Of a DNA stretch of 64,000 nucleotides, positions 25,301 through 40,300 are shown piece after piece. Source of the stretch: Aphis gossypii (Eukaryota; Arthropoda; Insecta; Hemiptera; Aphididae). Under the pieces are notes generated by a model. It was given only the letters and a program-made list of their open reading frames with translations, did no database searches and had not been told where the DNA came from. Location of the stretch: positions 65,883,260 to 65,947,259 of the forward strand of contig NC_065530.1 in the NCBI RefSeq assembly GCF_020184175.1, written 5' to 3'. The stretch's first letter is position 1. Each line of letters begins with the position of its first letter. A program made the position numbers and the translations under genes.

Positions 25301-28300
25301 TTTATTTATTTACATCTCTCATGTAGTATGTTATCTCCAGATTTTCTTTAAATGAATGATAAAATTCTGGATACAAATCTAAGACTTCGAGCAAATCGTT
25401 TCTATCGATTTTGTGAAGATCGCAGTAAGTTAATGCTCTTACGTTGCAACATGATTTTCCAATCGTAGCATGCTTGCATGGATTTTCCCCAAAAATATCG
25501 TTTTTACCTAAATAAATTAAATCAAAATCAATATATTTTTATGTGGAAATTAACTCGTATAAAATACTCACTTAATATGGCCATTACTACATTATCTTTT
25601 AATATTTCAATGGAACCACGTGATATGAAATACAAAGAGGTGAGCACGTCTCCTTGATGCACTAAAGTATCACCGGGCGGTGCATGCGTCGTCCGGAATT
25701 TCAAAGATAGGGCTCTAAATATTTATATTTACATTTTAAATATTTAAATATTAAATACTTATTTAATTAATATGATTTACCTCAAACATCCTGGTGATGC
25801 ACCATTGAAAGCTGAACAATTTTTCAATAAATTCCTGTTAAGATGGAGACAAATATCGGCTTGCAAACATTCAGGGAAACCCTTAAGTACACTATTCATG
25901 TCAATACCATTAGTGTATGTCCAAGCATGCTAAAAAGTAACAAATAATTTCAAAAACGAACATTTTGGGGAAATCGATTATAATAGTACTTGAAAATATT
26001 CTTCGAGCCTTTGCCTTAATGGATTTGGTATTTGATGAAATCTAATAAATTCTCGAACTCTGAGCATTTGGGTATGATACCTGGCTGTTCCGGAGTATAA
26101 CCTTTGAATAATCGCGGATACATTACCGAATATACTGGCATACATGAGAGCTTTAAAAAAAAAAAATCAAAGATTAATAAACATAATACAGGTAAAACAT
26201 TTAATAATAATAAAAAAAATCATGTCATTAACATTTTTCACATAAAATCTGCTAGAGTCAAATTAAACCGCGTTCTTAAAAATATAAATACATATATGAG
26301 TATACGCGTTTCAATTGGACTCAGATCATGTTTTTTCTTCTACGACAACTTAAATAATAGGGGAAAAGTCTATTTTAAGATAAAAAAAAAAAAAAAATAG
26401 TATGTGTGTGAATGTGTCAAGCATCGCTAGAGAGAGGCCAACACATCGCACACCATCAATCTATTTACTCTACTCACATCCGACGAGCATCACGCATATG
26501 GTGAACGCTTTCTCCGCGTCGGTATTGGGCGCTACGTTTCCAAACCCCACGGAAGTCAACGAGCTGAATGTGAAGTACAGCGCTGTAATGTACCTCGACT
26601 GGAAAAAAAAACCAAATACAATATTATTAATCGATCAACAGGTGTCGTACAAGGGTAGTTTCAATGTATTGAGTGGTAAAAAAAAGGGATTTAAACCGCC
26701 CATAAACAGAAACACGAAGCTTATGGAAAATGTATCGTACAGCACATACATCCCCTTTATTCCAAATGCAGTTTAGAAAATTGCATGTCACATAGAGAGA
26801 GCGAGATTTAACGCATCGATCACTCACCCTTATGCTCGGTCCACCCGTGTTGTTGGTCGAGTAATACTGATGCGTGTCGTTGGCTAATATGTCCAGCCAC
26901 CCCACTTTGCTGTCCACGTGACGCCGCTCCGCGTTCCCGATCGCGTACCATATGCACGCCAGCCAGTGGGCTATCAGCGCGAACGTAGCCATCAACAGAA
27001 GCAACACCGCAGCACCGTATTCGGAATACCTGTCGATCTTCCGCGCTACCCGGACCAGCCTCAGCAGCCTGGCGGTCTTCAGAAGGCCGATGAGTGTCGT
27101 GGTCTGCAATCGTATTAATCGCCATCGGGGCGATATCGAGCGTTATTACGGTCTTATATCGTCATATTAAGTTAGTTATTAATATTGATATTATATAGCA
27201 GGTACGCTAATATTATTATATAATATTGCAGTTGTGAAAATCGCGACTTCCAAGCCAAATCGCTACCGTACTTTACTAAGCGATCTATTTAACGTAAGAA
27301 ACTCATTATTTCAAAAAAACTATTTAAGTTTTTGAAAATTGTTTTAAGTTAAAAGCAATATTTTTCTATTTTAAATATATTTTTATTATTTTTAAACGTT
27401 ATCATTGTTATTTCTATTTTTTCCAAGGATATTGTATATTTTTGTTAAGCTATTCTAAGGTAAAATGTTTTTGGAGTACTTCCATATAATTATCAAATTT
27501 TGGACTAGAGTATTTCGGGTTATGAGTATAACTGTGTTTGTTTAAGCGGTGTGGAATGGTACAGAGGTACCGTGCAAAATATTGGTTCGCTACTTCGTTC
27601 ATCAATACTTTATACTTATAAGTTATAAGCTATTATAACTAATAAAAAAATTAATTACTTGTCCAAAATTAGATTTTTATTCATCAAAATACTCCAAAAA
27701 TTATAATATCCTAATAATTCTGTTACGTAACATGAAATGAAAAATATATGTTATTTTTCAAAAGAGTAAAGATTATTTTCTAAAAAATGCGTTTTGTAAC
27801 GACTGTAAATTATGTAAAAGAAATGTGCTTAAAACATAATTGTTTTTGAAAATAATAAATGTCATACGTTAAATAGATCACTCCGTATTATACGCCAATG
27901 ACGATTAGACAAAATTCATTTTAAACTCGTCCACCGTCACTGTCCGGTACAGATTATATTATGCATAATAGCATTATAACACTGAAAAAATGCGTGTGTG
28001 TACATTTTATATTATAGTTACTAAATACATTAAAATAATGTTAATAATCAAAAGTAATAGGTGATATTATACTATATGCGAAATTGCCACGACGCTACCA
28101 AACTAATATACTACTTATTTTATGGTGTTTTTTTTTTAAAAAAAATAGTATAATAATATACAAAACACTACAGTTCATAATATATAATAATAATAATATA
28201 TTATACAGTACATCTACGTCATCCGTTCTAAGGCCTACGCACTACACTAAATATTTTGTCCGATCAAACAAACCTCTTCGGGCTTCTGTGTTTCCTGAGT

Positions 28301-31300
28301 CAACTGAAACGATTATCAAACTATTGTTAAGGGTGATATTAAATATATATTTAAACACAGCCACGCTGCGGTATACTCCTATAGTTACAATTTATCACTT
28401 CAAAACAATATTTATTGTGATAACAAATGTATATACTACAAAATATTTATATAATTATTGTCATATTAGTCACACACAATCTAACGACTATAATAATAAT
28501 TAAAATATAATATTATGGTCTATTTATTTACTAAGAAAAAAGATCACTATAAAATTATGTAAAATTAAAAAACATTAGGTAGGTATATATATTTTTTTCG
28601 CCACTAGCTGCATGTATTGATATACAAAATCTGAAATGTTGTCATGCCAACATAAATATCATGAATACATATTTCTTTAAATGTATTGACTGAATGGGAA
28701 ACTATTAGTTAAGTCGAAACTTTTTTTTTTTTAATCAGTTATATAAAAACGTGTGGTTGATAAACAAATGGATGGTAATCACGTGTATACTAACATACGA
28801 GTAAAATCAAAAATACACTACAAAAACTCAAGGATTATACATTTTAATAAATTATCATGCATAATGTTATTGTCTCTGAAAGAATTATTTACGATATGTA
28901 TCCATATACTTAGAAATTTACTCATAATATTTTATTGATATTATTGTATATCTTATAATCTATAATACGCATTACGTTAATATACCAACATTTTATGGAC
29001 AAAATTTTCTAAGGTTCGTTATCGATTAGGATGTTTATGACTTTTACACATACTTTGTTTTTGTGGTGAATATTCCAAATAAAATTATAAATTCGTCTTA
29101 TATGACGTAATATAAAATCAAATTTAATTTTGCCAATTTTTCATTAAGCTACACATTTTTTGTTTTTAAATTTTTGTATAATAATTTGGTTATTTGTTTG
29201 TATACATTAGATATAATATTTTAGATTAATTTTATTAAATTTTAAATTTCCAAGAACATTTCAAAATTGCTGACCCTATATAGTCGGCAACGAAGGGCGG
29301 AGAGAAAGAAAACGAAATTAATTTAATAAGAACATTTGAAAATATTGTTTTTTTTATTATTAGATTTACAGCGTACTGGGACGCAGCTCGTTCACTCCAC
29401 ACAAGCGTGTCATACATTTTAGAGACATGTTTTTCCTATGGGTATTGCCTACATAGATTACGAGATATATTATTATTATTGGTGTCACAACTCACGCAAA
29501 GGCGCAAATATAAAACGTGTAGTTTCTATTAAATAATTCATGGTATATTTTGAATAAATAATGAATAATTCAGTTTTTAATATATTGTATTATAACGTAT
29601 ATTTGATTGTTTAGAGTAAAAAATTTGACATTTTTGCTCATATTTGCATGCATTTTGTTTTTTTTTAAGGTCATAAACATCCTAACCAAATTTATAATAC
29701 ATCCATTTGTTTATATCTCAAACACGCACTAAAAACGAGATATGACACTTGTGCGCGCAGTAGTTGTCGGCGTCAATTTAACAATATTGTAATATTTTAC
29801 AGTGAGTAAATAAAGATCGTACCTCGTCCGTCTCAGCCGACGATCCAGCGATCAAAAGGTCGAAAGGTATTGCGGCAACTAAATCGATCAGGAACCATCC
29901 ACGGAAATAATTCAACGCAATCTTGCTGGGCGCCGATACCACCTCGTCGTTCTTATTCACGTAAGTGGTACGGAAGTTAATGGCGATGTCTATTATGAAC
30001 GTTATATCCACTGAAAACGGAAGGCATTGTTATATACGTGTACATAATAATGACACGTATAACAGAAACCGAATCGAAGAACAACATATTTACAGGCTGG
30101 GTGTGTATGAATGTGTTTTTATCGAATTTGTAACAAAACAAAATAAAAAAAATGATCGATGGCGTATGGAGACGATAGTAATTCAATAAAATTACGCAGT
30201 GGCTCGAGGATAATGTAATAATATAATATATCAGTAAGTATACGTAAACTATAATAATATCATGATTACTACGTTACATTAAAACATCATACTACTACGT
30301 TGTAAAAGTTATATTGTGGCATAAAAATCGTGTGGAGACCACAGATGGAAAATTCGCAGAGACTTACCAAAAAAATCGACCACCACCAGCGGATCTTCGA
30401 AACTGAACCTCAGCGGCCGGGGACCTTTGAAGTGCGGTTCGTTTAACAGGAAAGCGGCGAAATACGGTGTGAATATGGCGGTGTAGATGACCAGCAACAG
30501 TATTATCCAATCCCATACCGCCTTGAACGGGCTGTAGTGCAGTATCGTCCACTTGTGGATCTTGGGAGATTGGAGCTTGTACTCGGGTAGTATATCCGCG
30601 CCCAGCGATAACACCTATTATGATGATAATAACATTAATAATTTAAAAACACAAATATTAATAGTAAATCGTAATAATAATAATAATCGTGATGTCGCCG
30701 AAACCCAAATATGACGCTTGTGCGTACGTGATTTAACCGCGGCGGTCACGACAATAATATATATGACGACAATAGGTAAATCTACGGCTTATAATATCTA
30801 TCGTTCGTCTTTGTCACCGTCGCCACAAACTACCTACTAAATTACTGTTCTATTCACGATACGAATGTATAAATTATCATAAACCCGCCGACGGGTCACG
30901 TACTGTGATTATCGGGGACTGAATTTGTTGAAGCTCCATTCGTCGCTATAACGTCGCCACCGTAATTCGTCATGTAATAGCAATATGTAAAACATATATT
31001 TCGACACTATACGCGTCGTATAACACCCTAAAAGCTGCACGCAGAAGTCGCTCGATATTATTGCGTTGTCGTATTAAATATTCCGATAACGTCCCGACCC
31101 GCGAAGATTCGACAGATCTGTAAATGTCTTGACGTTCGAGAGGGTCGATCCGCACTGAAAACATCGGCGGTCGTGAGGACCGTGGGAGGACGGGGCCCGC
31201 GAGTGGGGAACCGAACCGAACCGAACGGACTGCTGGCTGCAGACTCCTGCTGGGCGGAAACATGGTAAACACGTGTGTGTATGATTATGCCGTAAGCCGT

Positions 31301-34300
31301 CCCCGTCGAAATTGGGTCCGCCGTGTGCAGTATATATGGTTTTACTTTTAGAGCCACTTAAGAAGACGCCGAACCCACACGTGTTGTCTCTATCTGACGA
31401 TGTTTTATTACATAAAATAGCAAATCTGCATTGAGCAAAACCAATAATATATTTTTTTCTATTTCATATTACAATGAATTAAACTATTAATAGACTTGGA
31501 GTTAAGAATATTGTCTAGGACACGTGTGTACTGTGTACTCCATAGGGTTTTCATATATGTTTACATTTTAACACGAATTGTAACTATGTAAAATATAGTA
31601 CAGTGTTCATAACTCTTTATATGATATGTAATTATTATTAAAAACACAGTCTGTAAATGATTTTTGTTTTGCGTATGGTAGGTTCCATGAATTCATAAAA
31701 AGAACCTCCCCCCTAGAAATGACACCTTTTTCCCTGATATTAATTAAAGATTAATTATGATGTATAAAAATATAATATGTGAAACTATTTGAGTGAAGAT
31801 CTCTAAAACTCCATGTTAGGGTGTTTGGCTAAGCGAGATCGTGCGATAGAAGATGCGCCAGTTTTGGATATGATGTATATGTGTAGATCAGAGTGTAGAG
31901 TGTGATTGGAAAAGTAGAAAGGTAAGGTGCATTAATTATCATGCAGAATGTAGTTGATTTGCCTACATTTGGATACATATTAAACACCAAATTAATAATG
32001 TTTTGTATAAAATTAATTAATAAACTATTATCGAGAGGTTCCCCGGGAAAGTTTTCTTATCTTGAAGTTTGATAATAGGTCAATTCACTATATTACAAAA
32101 ACATAAAATTAGTTTTGCCGAATTGAAACTCCATATGCGTACGTATTTGACGGAGAAAACGTACGCGGACTCAGCGTCCTCTGTTTAAGTACGCATGCGT
32201 ATATTAAAATTTACGAGTATTATAACAACAATAAATAATATGGCGTAGAAGTAATGTAAATTTTTACGGCTTCTGCTGCTATTATATACATCGTGTCGGG
32301 CGGGTGATGGCTGTGGAATAATAATATACGCTACGCGACGAACGGCAACTCTTATAATAATAGTTCGATAACAGACCACGACTATTATATTATCATCATC
32401 GTATAGTCGTCGTCGTCATCGTCGCCTTGGCGCCGCCGTAGCAACCGCGGAATATACCGATTTAGATCATTTGGACGTGTCCGTCCGCGTACGACGTAAC
32501 CCGTAAAAAATCTCGATTTTCCCGGACCCGTTGCGGCTCTGGGGTCAATGTGAGATATTATACTCATCATGGCCTTATGGGAAATATCGTGTTTGGGTTG
32601 TTTGTAAAAAAGGATTTGCACGTATGTAATATATATACACATTATATACGCGTAGTATAACACACGTCACCGTAAAAATGCGGACGTCTCCGAAATTGGT
32701 TTTTGTTCTGAATTTAATAAGGGAACAAACGTACGGAAAAAAAAACAATAACTTCCGTTATAATATAAAGAGCGTTTTATCGTTTAAATTACGGTTTTCA
32801 TTAAATCCGCGGTCGTATAAAAACCACGTGTTTTGATTTCGTGTTTGTCCGGACATAACGTGACGTATTATAATAATTGTTAACAGCAATATACATATCA
32901 TAGTGGTATACTGGGTCATATATTATATATATATATATATTTATATAACCTTATATGCTATATATCATAATATATTGTTATTTTGTGGTGCGTTTGTCAA
33001 AAGCACCGTGTGTGGTGTGTTATAAGTTGTGTACCTGCAATATTAAATGTCAATCACTGTAATGTATATGACATTATTATCAAAATGTAAAAGTATCGAT
33101 GAAAACTGTCACGACCGCAGGGTATGTAATTGGTTTTGTTCACTTTTGTGGATGGATAAAACTCTTTTAAATTACCTCTGTTGACCAAAACAAAGCTTTA
33201 TTGCGCTTTACACGCTTGACGGATGGTCATCGAAAAGTCAGTAATATATATCGTATACTATACGAGTACATCGTTAGTGACGAATTTATCAACTTAAAAA
33301 CATGAACACGTCAACGTTCAAAAAAGACGAAAATAATAACTATAATTAGGTTTAGCGTGGACTGTCTAGCACTATAGCCACTACAGTATAGTCAAACACC
33401 GTCCGAGTTCAAAAAATGTGTTCGTTGTACGACGACGTTCGACCAGATCTAAAATAATAATACTGTATGTCTACGGAGAAAACGGGAAGTTATAATATCA
33501 ACAATACCTATCCGTGTACGTAAAATTCGTTGGAAAAAATAACAATAATACGTAAGTCATAATAAATTTGGGATAACAGCGGCACATCACTGTATAACGG
33601 TACCACATGGTCTCATCTTGTACAGGGTAGTTCAACAAGTTTATTCATTTAATAATGAATTTATTCAAACTCTTGTTATAGATATTATTAAATAGGTATA
33701 TATGCTTAAAGAGCATATTTTCAAATCCGTGAGATTTTTTATTAAAAAGTGAAACTTTTGTGAAACCAACTTCTGGTTTTTAATTTCTTCATTGTTTACT
33801 ATATTTAGTGTTACTTTGTTTTTTGAAAATATGCATGTACTCGAATTGAAATTCTAACGAGTAGTTTTTCAGTTGTCAAAATGTTTATAACAAAGATAAT
33901 AGTCCTTAAAATGGTTTTGTTGAGATATAAAATTAATATAATATCGAATTCAGTATTTGTTATAAGTATAAATTATAAATATAAATAGGTTAATGTTACT
34001 ACAAACTATATAATATCTTCCAAGCTCAGTAAGTAGCCAGTATCATATACCTTAATACTTAGTATTTGAAATTAAATAACTTAGAAACTACTATAGTTTA
34101 GATACAGACTTTGATACGTCAAAGTTTTCAGAAGAACCTAATTTTAACGAGAAAGGTTTTTGTTTGAAAAACAAAAGGTCATATTATCATCATGGACATT
34201 CCTTTAACAGAACTAAAAAATCTCAGGAATTTTTTTAAAATATGATTTTTAACAATATTTAAAAAACTTAAAATCAAATTTTCGATAATACCATTATTGA

Positions 34301-37300
34301 AGAAGAAAAAGGGAGGTAAGCGTGCTCTTTGTGAATCACCCTATATACGGTGTTGAAAAAAGAAAAACATATTAAAATGAAAATCACATCGACTGCGTTC
34401 AATACAAAACGGTCTCGCGCACCTACACAAAACGACGTCAATCAACCGTGTTTACGACGTCGGTTTTATGTACATACGCGTTTCGGGTATTATCGGTTTA
34501 TTATATTATGGATATACAATAATTGTTAATCGCGTAGTCGGGGAGGGGTTCGTTAGGGCGCGTCGTGTCGTCAGGATTTTTATCGTTGAGTAAATGCAAC
34601 ATTTCCTTATTTATATATCGAGTAGTTGGATTTTCGTGAGGGTATTTACGAGAAGTTAAAAAGGGGATGACAAATCCCTACTTGACTTTTTTTTTTTTTG
34701 CAACTTCTGCGTATCAATTACTTATATCGGATTACTTATATATAATAAATTACATTATTTTATTAATTTGATAAATAAACAGTAGGTATAGTTCATTAAT
34801 AGTATATATATTAAATAGTATTATTACTGAATGAGTTGGCCTTGTTGTGAATAATAAATAATCATAAGCTAGGTTAATAACCTCAAAAAAAAAAAAGCTT
34901 TGTATTTAAGGAAATTAGATTTTATATTCTTAACTTTAAAAAAAAATGTGAACTTTTTACATTATTCATTATAGACGATAATTTTAATTATTTAAAGTGG
35001 GCCACCAAACATGTAATTTTCCGTATTCGCCAGCAATAAAAGGATATCGCGAAAATCGTATGCACGGTCGTGCACACTATAATTTATTGTACAGGTTGAT
35101 TCATCGTATTTTCACGTTTAACTACGCAGATCTTTGAGGAGAACTCGAAAACAAGGTGTTTCATTCTGTATACATTAAAACTGAAAGAGAGTGTACCCAC
35201 ATTGGGTAAATATCGAAATCACCATAAGTCCGACTAAACCGTATAACTGGAGTATTATTGTCGGGCGGCGAGCAGTTTTATCACGATCATATGAAATAAT
35301 AATATTATGATTTCGTTTTTGTAAACGCATGACCGTTATTATTTCGTAAATAAAATATGATGTTTATACACACACACAGATTACGGCTATGCGAATCTAA
35401 CGATTATTGTTATTGTATACGTATTGCGGTTCGATTCAAAATTATCTTTCAGCGTTCGTGTCCTATAAATATTATACGATTTTATAATATGTCGTTTAAA
35501 CACAGCAGATAACCTAAATATGCAGTACAATACAATATGTGTACATGCTAACATTATGTATGCATTATGCAGATAATAGAATATATTATAGGATGCATAT
35601 ATTTCTATATTTTTCTTGTTTTTTATAATAATATATTATTACATGTGTCAACTACATTAAAGAAGTACTAGCAAAAATATTTGTATGCACGTGAAAAACG
35701 TAGGTACGTTGAAAAAATATCGAAATTGTATTATTATTATAATTATTATTCTAATCACGATGTTATAATAAACTAATCAATTTAGTCATACGGTTTATTA
35801 ATAAATTTAAAGTTCCATAATTACTATTGTTTACATCTTTAGTTATATGGTTACAGTTGCATGAATATCATAGACGTTGAGGTGAATAAACAGTTATTTA
35901 TTTTTATTTATACACATAATAATTATATATTATAATTTATAGTTTATATTGTTTTATTAGTTTATTATTTTTAGTTTTTTATTATTTATTATTTTTAGAT
36001 TCTGAGTAGAGCAGTGAATGTATTGATTTTTTAAAATATGTCCTTTCTGGTAGAAAATTTGATTTAGTGGGTACTTCGGGGTGCTAAAAGTAAATTATAT
36101 AATCAAGGAAAAATAATTAAGGAAAATCTGGAATTCTTACACAATTCCAACTTAAAATATTTAAATTATATAAATATATAAACAAATAATAAATAAATGA
36201 TAAATATTAAAATATTTCGACACTTTATGAGCTATTATAACAGATATGAGCAATTTTTAATTTTGTTTCCTAAATTAAATAATAGAAAAATATTTCCTGG
36301 ATTTAAATTTTAGAAAATTGAATAGAAGATCCAATATAAGTTATTTTTATGTCCATATAAAAATATAAAAATACAAATTTACAGTACGAATTTTGATGAA
36401 ATTAGTCAATATATCGCAAAAAATTGCTACCTATTATGAAGTTAAAAACCCATAAAAACTTTTATTTTTATATCCAAGTTTTGATAATGTAATACAAGTT
36501 TCTTCATAAGTATTTCATATTGGAACCGTAAAATCATATTAAAACAATTATTATAGACATTGTGAGTTCAAATATGGATAAAATTACTTATTTAAACATT
36601 AATTAACAATTTCAATTATTTCTTGAGAACTTAAAACTTTTAGAAATACGAAGTTTTTATAAATTATTCTATTCGCAATGACATTTTTGATTTATTTTAA
36701 GATATAATTACTTAGAATTTATTTTTACTGTTAATGGTATTTACGGAAAATGTTATTTAATTTTAAATTATTTAAGTTGATATAATATGATGTATATAAT
36801 ATATATATACATAATAAGATACTAATAAAATAGCAAATGTAATATTTTTAGAAAAAAATTATACCAACCTACCTTATACTAAAAGTAAAATAAATTACTT
36901 GAATAGTTATATTAAAAAATTATATCATGAATTATACTTAGCGGTAAAAGCTGACAGACCTCTTCGTTTAGAATCGTTTTTTATATACAATTATAAATCA
37001 TTAAATTAAAATTTATTAACAGATCACTAATAATGACCCACTAGACACCTAATGTAATGTAATGTAGAGTCTCTCCACTTATTTTTTCATTGCTTAAATA
37101 TTATTATCAGAAACTTGATTATGTATAATTTTTAATGTTTTTCAACAAGTCTTAATGAAAATTTATTTTTTTTTTTAATAAAACCATACTCAAATGTTTG
37201 AACCGATTTGACTAAATATCATAATTAGTCGCACATGAAAATGTGCTAGAACTCAGATAATGTGAAAATAACAAATTTTAATTACAATTTCAACTAAGTA

Positions 37301-40300
37301 GAAACTTCGTAACTTGACTGATAACATTCAATGCAGTGCTTCCATACATATATATATATATGTTTAATTAATATCAGCTATAATATTTACTTACTATGCA
37401 AATATTGTTTTAATTAGGAACTAAATATTGTTGATTGTGTGGTATATAGTTGCAAACCCTGCAATTTATTTTAAACGTATGTTTGCTTTTAAATTTATAA
37501 TTTATGTTACGCCCATAACTAAAACATAATAGTGAGGTGGGTATATAAATATTGTGTACTAGCTATTTATTTTGTCACCTTACGGATATAATATTATGAT
37601 TGATTAATGTTATTTTAATAATAAATATAAAAATAATTAATAATGAAAGATATTATGTACAGGCGGTAAAATTAAAAATATTATAAGCTGTAGGCCTTTA
37701 GATTTTTGGTCATATAATATTACGTAATTACAAAAATCAATATATTTACTTACTGAAGCTACTATAAATCATGTAGTCAACATCATTAATAGTATTGTAC
37801 ATTCTTTAAAACAATGTCCTATCTAGTTAGCTAGTGTATTAAAATAGTAAAATACTATGAATAAACTACTATGTAGTATATATAAACATAGTTGGTGTAG
37901 TGAATAAGTAAAAGTAATGTACGCGATTGTGTGTAATTTGTTACCTACTTAATTATAATATTTTGATATTAATTTATTATTCTACTCAACTTTTGATTTG
38001 AAAAATGTGGAGAAATAACAAGCAGTATGTGTATATATATTTATGTCCCCGAAATATAAAATGATTTTCATCAACACTGATCAGAATAGATCTAAATATA
38101 ATTATCATTCTATGGAGGGCTGTCAACCACAGATTATATATCAAATCATGATAATACGCAGTAATAACCAACTATAAGAATGAAGAAAAGTTATACGTAA
38201 AGGAAGTAAACTTTTATCTGTTTGGATAAATTGTATGAAAACTCTAATCCAGATTCTGACAAACCTGTGTACAACTTTTATATAACACAATATTGGATTA
38301 AATATTTTAATTGGAAAGTTCAAGTTGATATAACTGAAGTATTAAAATCTAATTTAAAGAAAATCATATGTTAAGAAGTTTTTAATCCTTAATTAATATA
38401 ATTTTACAAGGATAAAATATTAATTTTATTTAGTTAGCGGTTACAGCATATTTTCTGAATAGAATCAATAATGATTACGGATAAGTGAATAATTCTATTT
38501 GTCTAAGTTTTATCTGATAATAATTATGACCAGAATATTAAATTGTGTGTATTTAATTAAATAGACTGTTAAATTATTTTAAATACTATATGATAAATGG
38601 TGAATTCACATCAATATTAAATAGTTTCTTGCATTAAAAGTATATCATAAAGTTTATATATTAAATATTCGAGTCATTATGTCGGTGTTAAATTAAACTT
38701 TAACACTGTATTCACAATATTCATCTGTTAAATAAAAAGTTTATTTACTTTATATAATGAAATTGTCTAAGACAATGGACATAACGATAACTCATAATTA
38801 AGGATTTCTTTTGTAATTGTATAAAATTAAGTTTTTTTTATACCTTTGAGTTAAATATTTTAAATTTATGGAAAAAAATTTGAAAACTTACATCAATTAT
38901 ATAAAATTTAATAATTCTCATATTTTAGCTTTTGAAACGAAATTAGTACTATAAGTGTGTTTTAAAACACAAATAATATGTATTTACACATTTCCTTACG
39001 AACTCAAAATACAACGAAGCCATTTAAAACCAGACAAACGTGGTCACTAAAATGTTGTCAATTTAAACCACTTGAAGGTGTTCGTTATTTAGAGGAGGTA
39101 GGGAGGTAAATGAAAAAAAAAATGAATATCAAAATATATCAAATAAATGATGCGCAAATGTATATTTATATCATTTGTATGTATAAATATACTTATACAT
39201 ATTATCATTAAAAACAGAATCAGTGATCTACCAAATGAGACAGCCATTTCTTATTACAAATTAGACAAACTATAACAGTATAATGGGTAAAAATAAAAAA
39301 TATACATTGTAATAAAATTTACTTAAATAATTATTACGATAAAAATTATCAAAAAAATGTCCATTATTGAAGGTATCCACTATTTAGAAGTGTCAATTGA
39401 GGGAGGTTTTATTATATATAATATTTTATCATTTTAAAAATTTTCCCATCTTAATATTTTATTTCCTAATTGTATTTAATAACAGCTCTTTTGTTTTTTG
39501 TTTTTACGTTTATTGTTATTTTATTTTGTAATACATTTTAAATAAATTATAATGATACAAATATTAATTAATACTATTATTGCAGAGAGCTAATTTTTTT
39601 AAAAGGTATTTCAGTGTCTAAATAGTATGGTACTATCGAGTACTCAGTGAGTAAGTATATACCCAATATTTTTTTTGTAATTGAACGTCTTTTTTTTTTC
39701 GTTTTTTTCTAATAGTTTCATTTAAAACATAATAATATAATGATATATGTATAGTAATTTGGTAATGGTTGAACTTTACTGTTATGTTTCTATTAATCAT
39801 TTTATTTAATATAAGCATACAATTAATCGAAAATAACACTTATAAAAATCTTACACGTCACTTAATCAAATGCTTATAATTTTTATATCCTTTATTAACA
39901 AGTTAATGTTATTATTTAATTTCACTTAAATTATTCAATTATATATTTTATCAAATCTTAAGTACGATAGGTATATATTTATTTGTTTATATCGTATTCA
40001 ACATGCTTTAATAATTCAGACATTTCTATATTATTTTATACTGTCTAAGACTTCTGACATTATTATAATAATTATAGATCAATACATAACTATAAGCTAT
40101 AACGTATTTTTTTTTTTTTTTTACACCTCAGGGACTTGGAGATATTTATTGATTTGTGATTATATTATACTGTATAGTAATTTAATACGTTTTAAACTGC
40201 AATACATAACCAAAACCAATTAATTAAGGAATGAACCTATAATATACAATCCACAAAATATTATATTTAAACCGTTTTTATACACAAGTTAATGTAATAT

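Noticed and set aside
26104..27170. Plus-strand frames opposite the pore and S4-S5 exons
   Set aside because: Antisense to well-supported channel exons.
28084..28503. 139-codon plus-strand frame
   Set aside because: AT-biased composition in a sei intron, no motifs or splice context.
30970..31357. Two about 100-codon minus-strand frames just upstream of the S1 exon
   Set aside because: No good donor in a usable phase and no homologous content. More likely a CpG-rich non-coding island.
32385..32663. Minus-strand frame with Asp-rich run
   Set aside because: The Asp run comes from a GTC/GAC triplet repeat. No splice sites or domain.
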